A stretch of 64,000 nucleotides of DNA from Mariannaea sp. PMI_226 (taxonomy: Eukaryota; Ascomycota; Sordariomycetes; Hypocreales; Nectriaceae): assembly GCA_024336345.1 (NCBI GenBank), contig JANFOG010000013.1, positions 620,001 to 684,000 of the forward strand. Direction: 5' to 3'. The translations under genes were made by a program, and so were the position numbers. The notes under the pieces were generated by a model, which saw only the letters and a list, made by a program, of their open reading frames with translations, was not told the DNA's origin and searched no databases. Positions 11,831 through 22,163 of this stretch are shown one piece after another; the stretch's first letter is position 1; the number at the start of each line of letters is the position of its first letter.

Positions 11831-11945
11831 CACATATTTCCCATCAACCCGCCTACATATGCCTGGCTTCAAAGTCAAATAATTCAATTGAATAAAGGTC
11901 AAATAAATTATTCTGTATATGAAAATGATGCCCTGCTTCCGCTCT

Positions 11946-13082
11946 TCAATATCGTGTATACCAACCCTTGGCGCGAATAACCGCCTTCAATCGGCGAGGG
12001 AGTGATTCGATGAGGCTTCGAATAGTAGCCTGGTCAACTGCTGCCCATGCCACCTCAACGCATCGCATCATTTCTGCTCGATCCGCCTCATTATCTTTCA
12101 ATTTTGTTAAATGAGGGAAGCGCTTTCGAATGATGCGCTTTATAATATGCCAAACGTGTTCTATGGGGTTGAGATCTGGAGAGTATGGAGGCCAATCTAG
12201 TAGCTCCACTCATTGGTGATGAACCAGTTTATTGTTAACCTGGCGGTATGAATTCTTGCGTTATCTTGCTGAAATCTTCGGGTACTATCATAATGAGGTA
12301 GAAGATGATCCTCTAGAGTTTTCAGATAGCTCTGAGCTGAAACGCCGTTACGAGCGCTGGTACTGTCGCGTTCCATCATCGTTATGGATGACCGTCCTGT
12401 TTTCCAAATTGACGCCCAATACATCTGAGAAATCGCATCTTTAACATGTGCCTTCTTATTCACAAGATCCTTATTATACTTTTCATGCGATAGTCGCCAA
12501 AGCATAACGTTGGGGTTGTCAGATTTATTGCTAATTCGTGTCTCATCGGAGAACACCACCTAAAGTTGTCATTACCCAAAATCACCCTCCATTTTCAAAA
12601 TGACATACCTCCAGCAATTCGTGGACTTCTGGTAACCAAGCAGAACACCAATCAAGCCGAATTCTTGCTATTTTCTTATCAAGTTTCGGTCTGTCTAAAG
12701 CTTTCCATTTGCGCTTCCAATAGCGGTGTAAGACGCGACGTAATGTTCGCTCAGAGACGCGACCCTGTGTCTCTTCGATTAGTGCTTTATATGAGATCTC
12801 GCGATTTTTTTTGGTAATTCGTATTATATACCGCTCTTCTTCCTTTGTAAGTTTCATAGGCCGACCGCTGCGAGGCTTATTATTTACTGTCTTTTCGTCA
12901 AGCCAGCGTTTTTTGATCTTGGCGACAGCAGAATGTGTGGTGTTAAACTCTCGGGCGACAGCCCTCAGGCTGTTACCGCCATGTAACATTGCCAACATAG
13001 CTCCTTTTGCCTCAGGAGAAAATTGACAGCCTTTGCCACGATTTCCGGATATTTCGGTACCAAATTTGCGTGCAGAAGACAT
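11946..13082 (-). pseudogene. Tc1-like transposase, two frame breaks
   Basis: Three successive minus-strand frames (13082-12582, 12559-12197, 12209-11946) give one transposase in order. First comes a paired-like helix-turn-helix region (LRAVAREFNTTHSAVAKIKK) with a second HTH and GRP motif. The first catalytic aspartate is in VFSDET, the second in QQDNARIHTA, and the glutamate in PDLNPIEH. If the second break is a single-base shift, 34 residues separate the second aspartate and the glutamate, as in DD34E Tc1 elements. The breaks lie at about 12560-12582 and 12200-12209. The first contains GT and AG but is far too short for a fungal intron. The product would be non-functional as it stands. Confidence 0.9.
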
Positions 13083-13157
13083 TTTGTTGACAAGTTATGG
13101 AAGAAAATGAAAGGGAGGGGGGTCGAGGGAGAAATCGCGGTTTGACGCGGTCGCGTC

Positions 13158-13187
13158 GGGTGGACTCAAACTTTTGGCCGCTAACTG
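13158..13187. repeat. Right terminal inverted repeat of Tc1-like element
   Basis: Partner of 11801-11830; followed by TA at 13188-13189, the second copy of the target dinucleotide. Confidence 0.9.
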
Positions 13188-13240
13188 TACCTTATGTAGG
13201 TACAGGAGTGTATAATATGCTATTAATATACTGGTCTTCC

Positions 13241-15074
13241 TTACTCAATGTGCGCACTCTCAAAATTGGTAAGTATAGTATTCTTAGAGTCACTGACGTT
13301 ATTACGAGCTCGCTCAATGCGCCGAAAATGTGACTGTTCCCTTTCCATGTACTTTGACAGTCGCTTGCAACTGACGGCATCCTTGTCACCAGTGACGATG
13401 AGCGCTGGGTCATTGCGGTAGTACTCATCTATGTCTTCAAGAGTACGGTTTGCTGTAGCGAGCTTAGTTTTTTTTTCTCTCTTGCGAAGTGATAAGAAAT
13501 GTCTTACAGGTTTCGGGGTAGAAGAGGTAGATTACTGGCATGAAGGCTGCATTAAAGATGGTGAAAACGATCCAGAACTTCCACCCAAGCTTCTGAATGC
13601 CGATGGGAGTGATTTGAACAATAATGAAATTGGTGATCCTAGTTGATACAACATTAGTAATGGTTACCATCGAATAATTTGGAAGCTGAGACAGTTTCAC
13701 CAGTTAGTCGCTGTGGCTACCGCAGCACCTTTAGTCCGCATGGCGATCGAATTGATCTCAGTCGGGTAGAGCCAAGGAACACCAAGCATCCCAATACCGA
13801 AAGCAACATAATAGAGGAAGAAGAAAACAATGGATGACTCAGCCACCTTGTGATTGCCATCAGGTGGGCTTCCATAACGGAGGAGAACCGTAATAATAAG
13901 GAATGCCAATCCCTGGCCAGCAGTTGAGATTAGCATCAAACCTCGACGACCCCACTTCTCTATAAGTGGGATGGACAAGCAGGACAAGGCGAGATAGGTG
14001 ACCGAGTTGACAGCAGTTAGTAGGCGAGCTAGCTGGTTTGACAGCCCTACCGCCGTGATCAAGACAGTCGGTAGATAGTACGACATGATATTTATACCTA
14101 TTCAAGTCAGCAACCATGAAGAAGAAGAGGCTTTGCTGAACATGGTGACCACTTGCCTTCAAACTGCTGAATAAACTGCGTTCCGGCACCAAGAACGAGC
14201 CGTCGAAGTGGTTTTGTAGCTCCAGGGTGCGGCTGGAGCAGATCGCGCCAACGAATCTGATGTTCTTTCTCATACTGGACGCTAAACCGGATCTCTTCTT
14301 GCTGCGTCACTACAGACGCATCATCTAAGCGCTTCCCCCCGAGGCATGCTAGCACTTCCAGCGCCTTGGCGTCTTGCCCATGGTAGAGCAGCCACCGAGG
14401 AGACTCAGGCAACCATGGCACAGTAGCAAATAAAGCGAAAATGAAAACGAATTGGAAGCCAAGCGGGAACCTCCACGCAACTGCACCACCGGCAAAAGAG
14501 AGGCCGTAATTGATCCAGTTACAGAGGGAGAAGCCAACAATGTTCATCATCATCTCAAACATGACCAGTTTCCCACGCAAATGCGCAGGAGAAGTTTCAG
14601 TCTGCCAAATGGGAGCGGTTGCTGTATTGATACCATTGCCAAGGCTATCAAAGTCAGTACGTGTATGCTAGGGTGAGATCCTGCTTCCACACACCCGAGA
14701 ATAACACGGCCAACAAACATCTGCTCGAGGCTGAAGGACGAAGTCACCAAGATTGCACCGATGCTCATGATGCTTGTGCCAACTAAGATGGACTTCTTCC
14801 TCCCTAGACGTTCTCCGAGAGTGAAGGCAGCAATTGCCCCAAAGAAACAGCCTATGTCGTAGATGGCTGTCACAGTGGACAGAAGTGTGGTCTTCTCTCG
14901 GCCAACTAAATCATGGAGGACTAAGAAATCGTCGGTTACGATAACTCCACTAAAGACGGCTTGGTCGTAACCAAACATTAGCATGTCCACGCTACAGGCA
15001 AATGTAATCCAGAAAGTCAACCATTTGCCTGTAAGCCCAAAATATGGCCGCTTCTCAGCGACGGCGCTCGTCAT
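13241..15074 (-). CDS. MFS sugar transporter (STL1/hexose-type)
   Basis: Plasma-membrane sugar/H+ symporter-type protein of the major facilitator superfamily. Five exons give 535 residues, the usual family length: 15074-14695, 14644-14157, 14097-13701, 13638-13508, 13452-13241. Signature motifs appear in order: FGYDQAVFSG in helix 1, GERLGRKKSIL in loop 2-3, PESPRWLLYHG after helix 6, QFIQQFEGINIMSYY in helix 7, EKWGRRGL in loop 8-9 and YPET..NRTLEDIDEYY after helix 12. Intron 2 (14098-14156) has a GC-AG boundary with a perfect GCAAGT donor; the others are GT-AG. Reading through any intron destroys a conserved motif, which supports the model. The substrate cannot be read from sequence. A Tc1-like transposon lies 53 bp beyond the stop. 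No partner gene of a sugar-use cluster is adjacent. Confidence 0.93.
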
Positions 15075-16364
15075 CGTGAAGGATGGAGTTTAGGGTGTGG
15101 GAGACGGCCAGATGCTATCGTTGAGAAGGTGAATAACGCTGCCCAGGAGTAACAAACAAGGGAGGAAAGGCTGGGCATTGAGGCAAATATAGATTTGACA
15201 TCTTGGGCTGTTTGGCAAATGTGAACTCGCTGGTGTGCTAGTGCTCCTGGCGGAGGCCAAGTTAATTCCCCAGTCATCCTGCATCCGGAGTATGGGGAAG
15301 TGAAATACTGGGGAGAGGCGTCGTGCCAATCGAAGCATGATGGGGCTTCTCAACCAACAACCAAGATGGATCTAGCTGCAAACAGAGATTTATGAGATTC
15401 TCAAACAATTTTTCATTGCCAACAGCGGAGGTTATTTGAAGCTTAAAAGAATCTCGTTCGCTGATTGCGCGAGCAAGTACTTCCCATGCGGCAACATCAC
15501 AGTCACAATGATAAGACTCGACTGGAAATCTTATCCTCTTCGTAGAGTCACCTTGCTCGATATGCGGGAAAAGCCTTGTGTAGGTAGCTTATGGCTCAAC
15601 AAAGCCAAGGCCCAAGACACTCCGGACGGCCATCGTGCGCCGGAAAGCAATCGGGAAAAGGCTGGTGAGCATCCACCATGCTTAATCGGGAGGCAGATGT
15701 ATTCTGCAATCGAGAATGCCGGAGGCACAAAATTAACTGTGATGAATAGCAGCCCGTGCCACTTGTTTCCTATGTAGCAGAAGGCGGACGGATCAGATGT
15801 TCTCAGAGAGCGTATAAACTTATGCGCCAATCGTTGCCTCTCAAACCCTCCTGGTACCAACAAATCCGTTAGGTGTTTGGATAGCATAAGTATCACAATT
15901 TTTTCACTTGAGTGTGTAAGGAAAGTCAACTTTTGATTCAAATAAAATGCTTTGCGTCAACACAGCACCCCGAGCTTCAATGTTCTTACCTGAACTTACA
16001 TCCACACCCCGTCGCAAAATCCGCGGAGGCTTGGCTTGTTTCGGGTAACACCTTCAGTTTCGGGACCGAGGCGGCACTACCACATACCAAGTTCAAACAC
16101 AACTGAACGAAAACTGGTGGTAACATTATATCTAATTGAAGCATTGACCCATTCCTTTTCCACAATCTAGACTACGACTAATGTAAATTCTTACCATCAG
16201 TTTGCCTCTGGCAATTTGACTTACAACAAGGAGGTGCGAGGCCAGTCGACTTGCCCTTGTCCAGTGCTACAGCCTGGCCTGGAGACCTGCCAACACCAGC
16301 TCTGCACCATGGAAGAGGAAGCCAATGAACTGGGTTCTAAAAAGAAATGCAAAAAAAGAAAAGA
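15075..16364. other. Intergenic; upstream region of the MFS gene
   Basis: The transporter's promoter must lie from 15075 rightward. Overlapping frames at 15436-15777 (plus) and 15531-15941 (minus) reach 113 and 136 codons but show no domain, splice pattern or hydrophobic pattern that would make either a gene. The right end is the T-rich terminator side of 5S copy 3. Confidence 0.4.
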
Positions 16365-16483
16365 ACATACAACAGCGAGGATTCCCCGGTCGTCACCGAC
16401 CCGAGTACTAATTCGCCGCTTCTTAGCTTGACGTGCGGAGAGCAGACGGGATCCAGTATTCTCTAAGAGCTGTGGTCGTATGT
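16365..16483 (-). rRNA. 5S ribosomal RNA, copy 3
   Basis: It is 119 nt with the canonical ends and internal control blocks, of the same sequence type as copies 1 and 2, plus private changes such as AACAGCGAGG near the 3' end of the RNA. It is followed on the minus strand by T-rich sequence. It lies only 69 bp from copy 4 in the same orientation, and lacks the TATA element at -24 to -31 seen in copies 1 and 2. Confidence 0.9.
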
Positions 16484-16552
16484 ACTAGACCTAGCTGCAA
16501 GGAGGCCTCATGAGAGAATGTTACTAAATTATGTCAGAATGCAAAAAGAAAA

Positions 16553-16671
16553 ACATACAACAGCAGGGATTCGCTGGTCGTCACCGACCCAACTACTAAT
16601 CTGCCGCTTCCCAGCTTGACGTACGGAGAGCAGACGGGATCCAGTATATTCTAGGAGCTATGGTCGTATGT
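16553..16671 (-). rRNA. 5S ribosomal RNA, copy 4 (second type)
   Basis: It is 119 nt. Its 3' half on the minus strand (TAGTAGTTGGGTCGGTGACG, then ACCAGCGAATCCCTGCTG) is the closest of the four to the common ascomycete 5S sequence. Copies 1-3 instead carry TACTCGGG and CCGGGGAA in these places. One pair in helix IV is U-A here and C-G in copies 1-3, a compensatory change, so both types look like folded, functional RNAs. No clear TATA element upstream. Confidence 0.91.
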
Positions 16672-17174
16672 AGAAGAGAGGGAGCCAGATTCAACATATG
16701 AAGGAGAACAATCTGAAATGACAATTCTTGTTTTGAGAGTTGAGGTGGGGTAGGACAATAATGCATGATTTCTGGGATACAGCCACTGTTTGCAAATGTA
16801 CAGCAAGCAAGACGGGAATACGCATCCATGGGATTTCGACGACCTCCAAGCGAAGATGTCGGCAAATCCTTCTCCTCTCGGCGTACGTTATTATTCTAGG
16901 GTGGTAATTACTGTGGGTGCTCTTGCAATGGTATTAATCGAGTTACCACTGGTAAAACACCTGCCAGCGGATATAGAACATATAGACGTAGAGTACTCTA
17001 TAGACAGGTAACCTAACATACGCAGCCAGTGCCACAACTAGTTAAATGATGAGATTAAATACAGCCGACGTCGAAACCAGCTAGAAGTGGGCTACATAGA
17101 ACCCAAACATTGTTCCCAAAGAAAAGGTCTTTTCAATCTGAATCCTTGACGGATGTGTCTGTGTCAAACCTAAA
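16672..17174. other. Intergenic, no gene recognised
   Basis: Contains only frames shorter than 90 codons. It separates the 5S pair from the 3' end of the deaminase gene. Confidence 0.4.
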
Positions 17175-18533
17175 CTAAACTATACTAGTAGCACGACTAG
17201 TCCCCTCTGTTGACATATACTGACGTCTTCCACGAGCCTCATCTTCTCCGACATGGAGCAGAAAATCGATGATATCCTGACCCAGTTGCCGATTCACTTT
17301 GCTATACATCTCCTTGAGTATCGTAACACCAGACTCATTGAGATTACTGGCCGGGCCTCGGCATCCTGTAATGATCTTGTTGTGAGTTGCCGGGTGGACA
17401 TAGTTATGTCTGTGACTGACGAGCCAGTTGTAACAGAAGTAACAGGCGGGTTTGCTGCATCCGATATACTTGTCACCACCAACAAAATTGAACCCCCGAC
17501 GACTAAATTGATCACAAATTTGCAGCTCAGCATGAACCCTTGTGAGAATAGACCTTTGGGCCATCTTGGCGCGAATAGGGTTGACTGAGTCACCGCTTGA
17601 CGGAAGATCTAGTCTGATAAGGCTATGGAGGGCGTTATGGATGTCGATGATATTCTGAGAAGTAGAATCTTTGCTTATGGCCCGTACAATTTCGTATGGA
17701 CTCATGCTTTCCGCACTGAGTTGAATAGATTTGGGTTCGGGCGCGGGGGCGTATCGAATCTCAGATATACGCCGGAGAGAAGGTACTCGACTCATTGCCT
17801 TCACAGCCGCATCCACCGAAGAACGAGTGGCGCCAAGGCGACCAATATAATGCGCTAATTTTACGTAGTCATCTTGAGGGCGTATCGATTGGTTCTTAAT
17901 AGCATCAACATCTCGACCTCGCATCTCATAACAGAAGTCAACAATGTGCGCAGGAGTGAAGTGATTTGGGGGCTCGGAAAGCTTCTTGAGCTTTCTCCGG
18001 AGAGCAGTCACTAGTAGTAACGTCAATGTTTGATAAAAAAACTAGAGTTTAATGAGATCTTTACCGGTGTCATCTGGTAATTTCCTTCTCAGGTCCATTC
18101 GGCAGTTTCTGGCGTACGTCTGGAGCTCATTTCGGTAGAATCCAAGCCTATCACTCGATATTTGCACAGCTTCCTGAAATATCTCTTCACGGACCATTGG
18201 CTCAGTCTCTGAGTTCATTTTTTTGAGCCTCTCCAAGACGAATTCCGCAAATGCATGCACCCTATCTTGTATTCCCTCATTTGCTGCTAGCCAGAGGAAG
18301 TTGCTATGCGGTAACTCCTGTAATGCTGCAGCAGTTACCGTTGACCCTCCTGTCCTGATGTCACACAAATATGCGAAGGAGTCAAGAAAATCTCTTCGAA
18401 TTTCGCATGCCTCATCGGATACGTTACTTGCAGGGCGTCGCCGTTCGTGTTCGCCTTTATAGTGCGCGAGTGCCTCGAATAGAGCAAGTCTAGGGTACAA
18501 GACCTCTTCCATAGTCTTCCAAATTTGCTCCAT
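17175..18533 (-). CDS. OTT_1508-like deaminase family protein
   Basis: Two exons (18533-18065 and 18010-17175; 54-bp GTAAAG...TAG intron) give 434 residues. The C-terminal half carries the zinc-dependent deaminase signature: HAE at 316-318 (zinc ligand histidine and catalytic glutamate) and PACYFC with C346 and C349, preceded by YIGCSK, the pattern of the fungal OTT_1508-like deaminase family in the cytidine-deaminase-like fold. The N-terminal half is helical without a recognised domain. Substrates of this fungal family are unproven; relation to nucleic-acid or nucleotide deaminases is established by family membership, while any role in RNA/DNA editing or conflict is inference. All key residues are present, so the enzyme may be active. 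No neighbouring gene suggests a partner. Confidence 0.85.
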
Positions 18534-20844
18534 TGTGATGGGAATTTCCTTAAACTTTTGTTCTCAAAACAGGCAAAGAATCATGGTCGTTGAGTCGAGA
18601 AGATAAGCTCTTTATACAATGAAACTCGATGCAGATACCATTGCTTCCAGGAAGTTCTCTATTCTTCGATTGAGTTCGGTTTGTCCAGTAGAAGGCCCAG
18701 GAAATATGCATGAGGCATGCAGATACTGATTGGGCGCACATATTTATGATCCATATGTGATCCTTGTCACTTGGCCTGTTGTTGGTTCAGATTTGCTGCC
18801 TTCTACTGAAGCTGTCAAGAGGGGTAGATGTGAATTGCCGGTACGTCTGACATACCAGCAGCTTAGCTTATACTTCACAGTGACTCGGGTTTATAACCAA
18901 GACCGCTTACCAATGTTCAAGGTTCTGGGGAGGTCTCTAGAGCCCATATATGAGACGACAAGTTGGAAGTGGTGGAAGGAGTAAATATGAAGGACAAACG
19001 ATGAAAGAATCATGTTTGGTCAGCTCGAAAACTTCATTCAATCTCAAGCCTACATTCTCGAACAGAGCTACCAAAAAAAGGCAAAGAATACGTGGGGAGA
19101 ATCGATTTCTTCCAAAAAGGAATCGTTCCGTATCTGCGGGGAGGAATGAGATGGTTCAAGGTTGTGTTATAAGTAGTTCCTTGATAGAATGCTTCCATGC
19201 CTAAAGGTATAGTTCTAGGCATCACTACACGATTATATCGTCCTCTTTTCGTCGATACTTATGATTACCTCACTATACACGGCTAATTTCTGTTATGCAT
19301 TTGAAGAAAGATCTCTCGGAGGGTCAAGTTCATATCGCTGAAGCAATTCGAATCCAAGTTGTCGGCATTTGAACTAGGTGGTTGGTGAACGAGCAAGGCC
19401 ATCGTTTTTTTCAGTTATTCAAGCTACACACAACTCAGGAATTGAGACCCTCTAGACAGGTTGTCTGAAATCAGAACCGTATCCTGAGTACCATTCGCTC
19501 CAAAGGAAGTACAGACAAGCCGAGATCGTCGAGGTCTAAAATGCATCTCATTGTCCCCACGACTAATCACCTGTACCTTGGTAGTAGGCGGCACCCTTCC
19601 AGTGAAACAACACACAACCGTGATTCAGTGCTTCTTTCATCAGCCAGGGAGTCATCTGAACTGTCCCCTGAACTAATCACAAATCCAGCAACTCTAGGCT
19701 GGTTTCAAGAGTAAAAAGTACAGAACTTTCCTCTATATCTACCTTGATTTCCAGAGTAGAAGGCAATCTAGTTGTTGATATAAACAAGCACCGGTGCTGG
19801 GTTTTACTAAGAAATACGTTCGCAACATTGCCTGTGAATGAGTGGCTACGGGGGGGGGTTTTTTCCGACCATTATCTCGCCACAAATTTGGGTCGCAAAA
19901 GATTTGCCGAGATACAGCGGTGCCTGGATTGCGCATATTGTCGTTAGGTGGGCAGCAGCTCCCCTGTATTCGCCTGAAATAAGTTGGGCCTTGATACGAG
20001 GAAAGAGGAAGCGCAGGTAGTCGTCTCGAAGGCAAGTGGCGCTCCGTCAACAGCTTATTAGCCTGATCAAGGAGTTTGGCGACGATGGCAATGTTATCTG
20101 GATGGAAGGAGGTATTTCGCCGCTTGGTTTGAAGAATCTCGAGGACAAGTATTCCCGTTTATGAGCTTGAGGCAAGGATTTCAAGGCCGTCTCGTTATGC
20201 AAATAGTCAATGTAATAAACAATCAACTCAAATCGACAAACCTCATGGGCAAGAGCAAAGAACAATTCAGATTCGATATGATCATTTCACCCTTGCCTGA
20301 ATCAAAACAGGCCTTCTTAAGCTACAGATTAGCTAGAACGTACAGCACTGATTGGACACCAAGTGAAAACGGGTTCGTCACAATTATTGGTTGATAGGAA
20401 GCAAGATGATGGGTGAAAGAGAGAAGTCTGGTGTGTTGTAAAAGAAAAAAAATGTTGAGGCATAAGACATGCCTACATGTCTGGATCATGAATCTTCTAC
20501 CGACTTGGGCTGTGCTAAGATAACAAGGGAAATATCCAAAATTGTGTTCCCACCTGGATTATTCGTGGCGCGGACGAAAAAAAACTGATAATTTTGTTGG
20601 TACTCCGATTGAATGCAGTGTGAGGAAACGCTTCGCTTCGTCAGGGGCAGTTTGCGGCGTTGCGAAAGATGCGACAAAATTAATGTAAAAAAGATGCAAC
20701 AGAAAAAAAGAGACAGGCTCGGCGAGGCATCATCGTGAAGCGTGCGGAGGCGTGATGAGTACAATTTCGTAAAAGCTCATAAGATTAAAACATGTTCGCA
20801 TGTGTGTCGTCATTCTATCTTGGTTCTCCAAGATGATATTCGTT
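18534..20844. other. Intergenic, possible decayed coding sequence
   Basis: No intact gene. On the minus strand about 20040-19870, one frame reads DDYLRFLFPRIKAQLISGEY and continues in protein-like fashion. Between about 20160 and 20040 another frame reads LLDQANKLLTERH. They could be exons or frameshifted pieces of one unrecognised gene, but no start, family or consistent splice sites were found. The rest shows only short random frames. Confidence 0.3.
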
Positions 20845-22163
20845 TCACCTTGACGGTGAGGCTTTGTAGGGGGTGCCAGGATAAGGAGACCCCAAACTGG
20901 ATAGAGTGCTGATGTTGGAACGGCTGGTGCGTTTGCGTTTCAGGGCTTGGTAGTCTTGCTTGTAGGATGCGATACAGCGCTGGAGCTCCTTGTCTGGGTG
21001 AGGAGGCATCTGGATCTCAAGCGCTTTAAGCAAAATGCGTAGATGTTGGAGCTCGTCATCATTTTCACGAAGCTCACCCTCACTGTTTCAAGTTAGAAAT
21101 ACATCATAGGCAGTGAGGAAACGAGACACTGACAGATGGGAGATGCGACTCTGAAGAAAGATAATACGCTGGGCAGCTCGTTCTGCACGCTCAACAAGGA
21201 GTGAATGAATGTGCTGCATCATGTTAGCTTGTGCAAAATGAACCTTGCTGAAACTTGACTCACATCAGATTCCTCCTGGCGAGCCTGCAAGTTTTTGACT
21301 AATTGGGATAGCTCCTCATTAAGCTTCATAGCCTCGGCGATAACCTTCTTAGCTTGAGCAGCCGACATGCCCTTCTTCAGAGGCGGGTCTGGGTCCGGCT
21401 CCGGCTCCGGCTCGGGATCTCTGCGGATGGACGCTGATAGATCCGAAAAACGGGTGCGAAAAACGGACGATGCGGGAGAGCTAAAGATGGAGTCGCCGGG
21501 ACTACGCAAATCTATGCTCGCGGTCCGGTGTGGTGTAGTGCGTGGCGATGGTGTTGAGGGGTTCGAAAATGAAGTTGGCTTTTTCAGTACAGCCCCCTCA
21601 ATTTGCTCCAGCTGAGCGGTGAGGAGGTTGACCCCTTCATCGTCCACTTCCTCATCATTGCTGCTGGTGAGCTCATGAGCAAGCTGGCTCAATCTCCTGG
21701 CAAGAGCATCGCGGCTTCGGCGATTATAACGAGATGTCCTCCTAGAAATGGGGGACGCATCACTCGGACCCCGACTGTGGCTGTGGTAGGAAGAGGAGGG
21801 CCGCGACGACAAGTCTCTCTTGAGTGGGCTCATACGACCAGTGGAGAATCCAAGACTGGACGCGACACTAGGACTAGAGAGCAAAGAAGGCGTTCGAGTT
21901 CCCTGAGCGTCGGATTCAAGAGCTGTCTCATTGTCGTTGCGATAGATGTGGTGATAATCGCTATGGAAGTCGTCGGCATAGGTGAAGTAGCGGGGGGCTG
22001 GAGTTGTGGCGGTGGAGTTGGTGATGGGCATTTTGGAGCGGTCAGGAGTTGACAGAAAGCTCATACGGACAGCGAGGTCATCGTCGGTGGCGGAAGCTGG
22101 AACAGTAGCAGCAGCAGCAGCGAGAGCTGCTGCATGATCCTCGTCAACTGGTCCCAGATCCAT
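20845..22163 (-). CDS. Coiled-coil protein of unknown function
   Basis: Three exons (22163-21264, 21213-21134, 21082-20845; introns of 50 and 51 bp with GTGAGT and GTCAGT donors) give 405 residues. Residues 1-150 are Ser/Pro/Ala-rich and likely disordered. A basic patch (SRRTSRYNRRSRD) leads into a short helix, then a Ser/Thr-Pro region and an acidic Glu-Pro/Asp-Pro repeat. From about residue 265, MSAAQAKKVIAEAMKLNEEL opens a long heptad-like coiled coil that spans both introns to about residue 360, ending in a KRKRTSR basic tail. The splice joins fall inside the coiled coil and keep its pattern. I do not recognise the family. Scaffold or cytoskeletal roles are common for such layouts, but that is a guess. 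Confidence 0.75.

Larger units (their letters stand above)
11801..13187 (-). mobile_element. Tc1-like DNA transposon, 1,387 bp
   Basis: The ends are 30-bp inverted repeats, 28 of 30 positions matching (outer 20 bases on the left: cagtcagcggccaaaagtct), each flanked directly by TA, the target duplication of the Tc1/mariner superfamily. A single transposase gene lies inside on the minus strand and is broken by two frame disruptions. Overall size (about 1.4 kb) is typical of Tc1-like elements. The right end stops 53 bp short of the stop codon of the MFS transporter, so it inserted in that gene's 3' flank without touching the coding region. Near-identical repeats with a broken frame suggest a fairly recent copy that can no longer make its own transposase. 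Confidence 0.92.

Noticed and set aside
12197..12444. Plus-strand frame opposite the transposase
   Set aside because: Shadow of the minus-strand transposase; no independent features.
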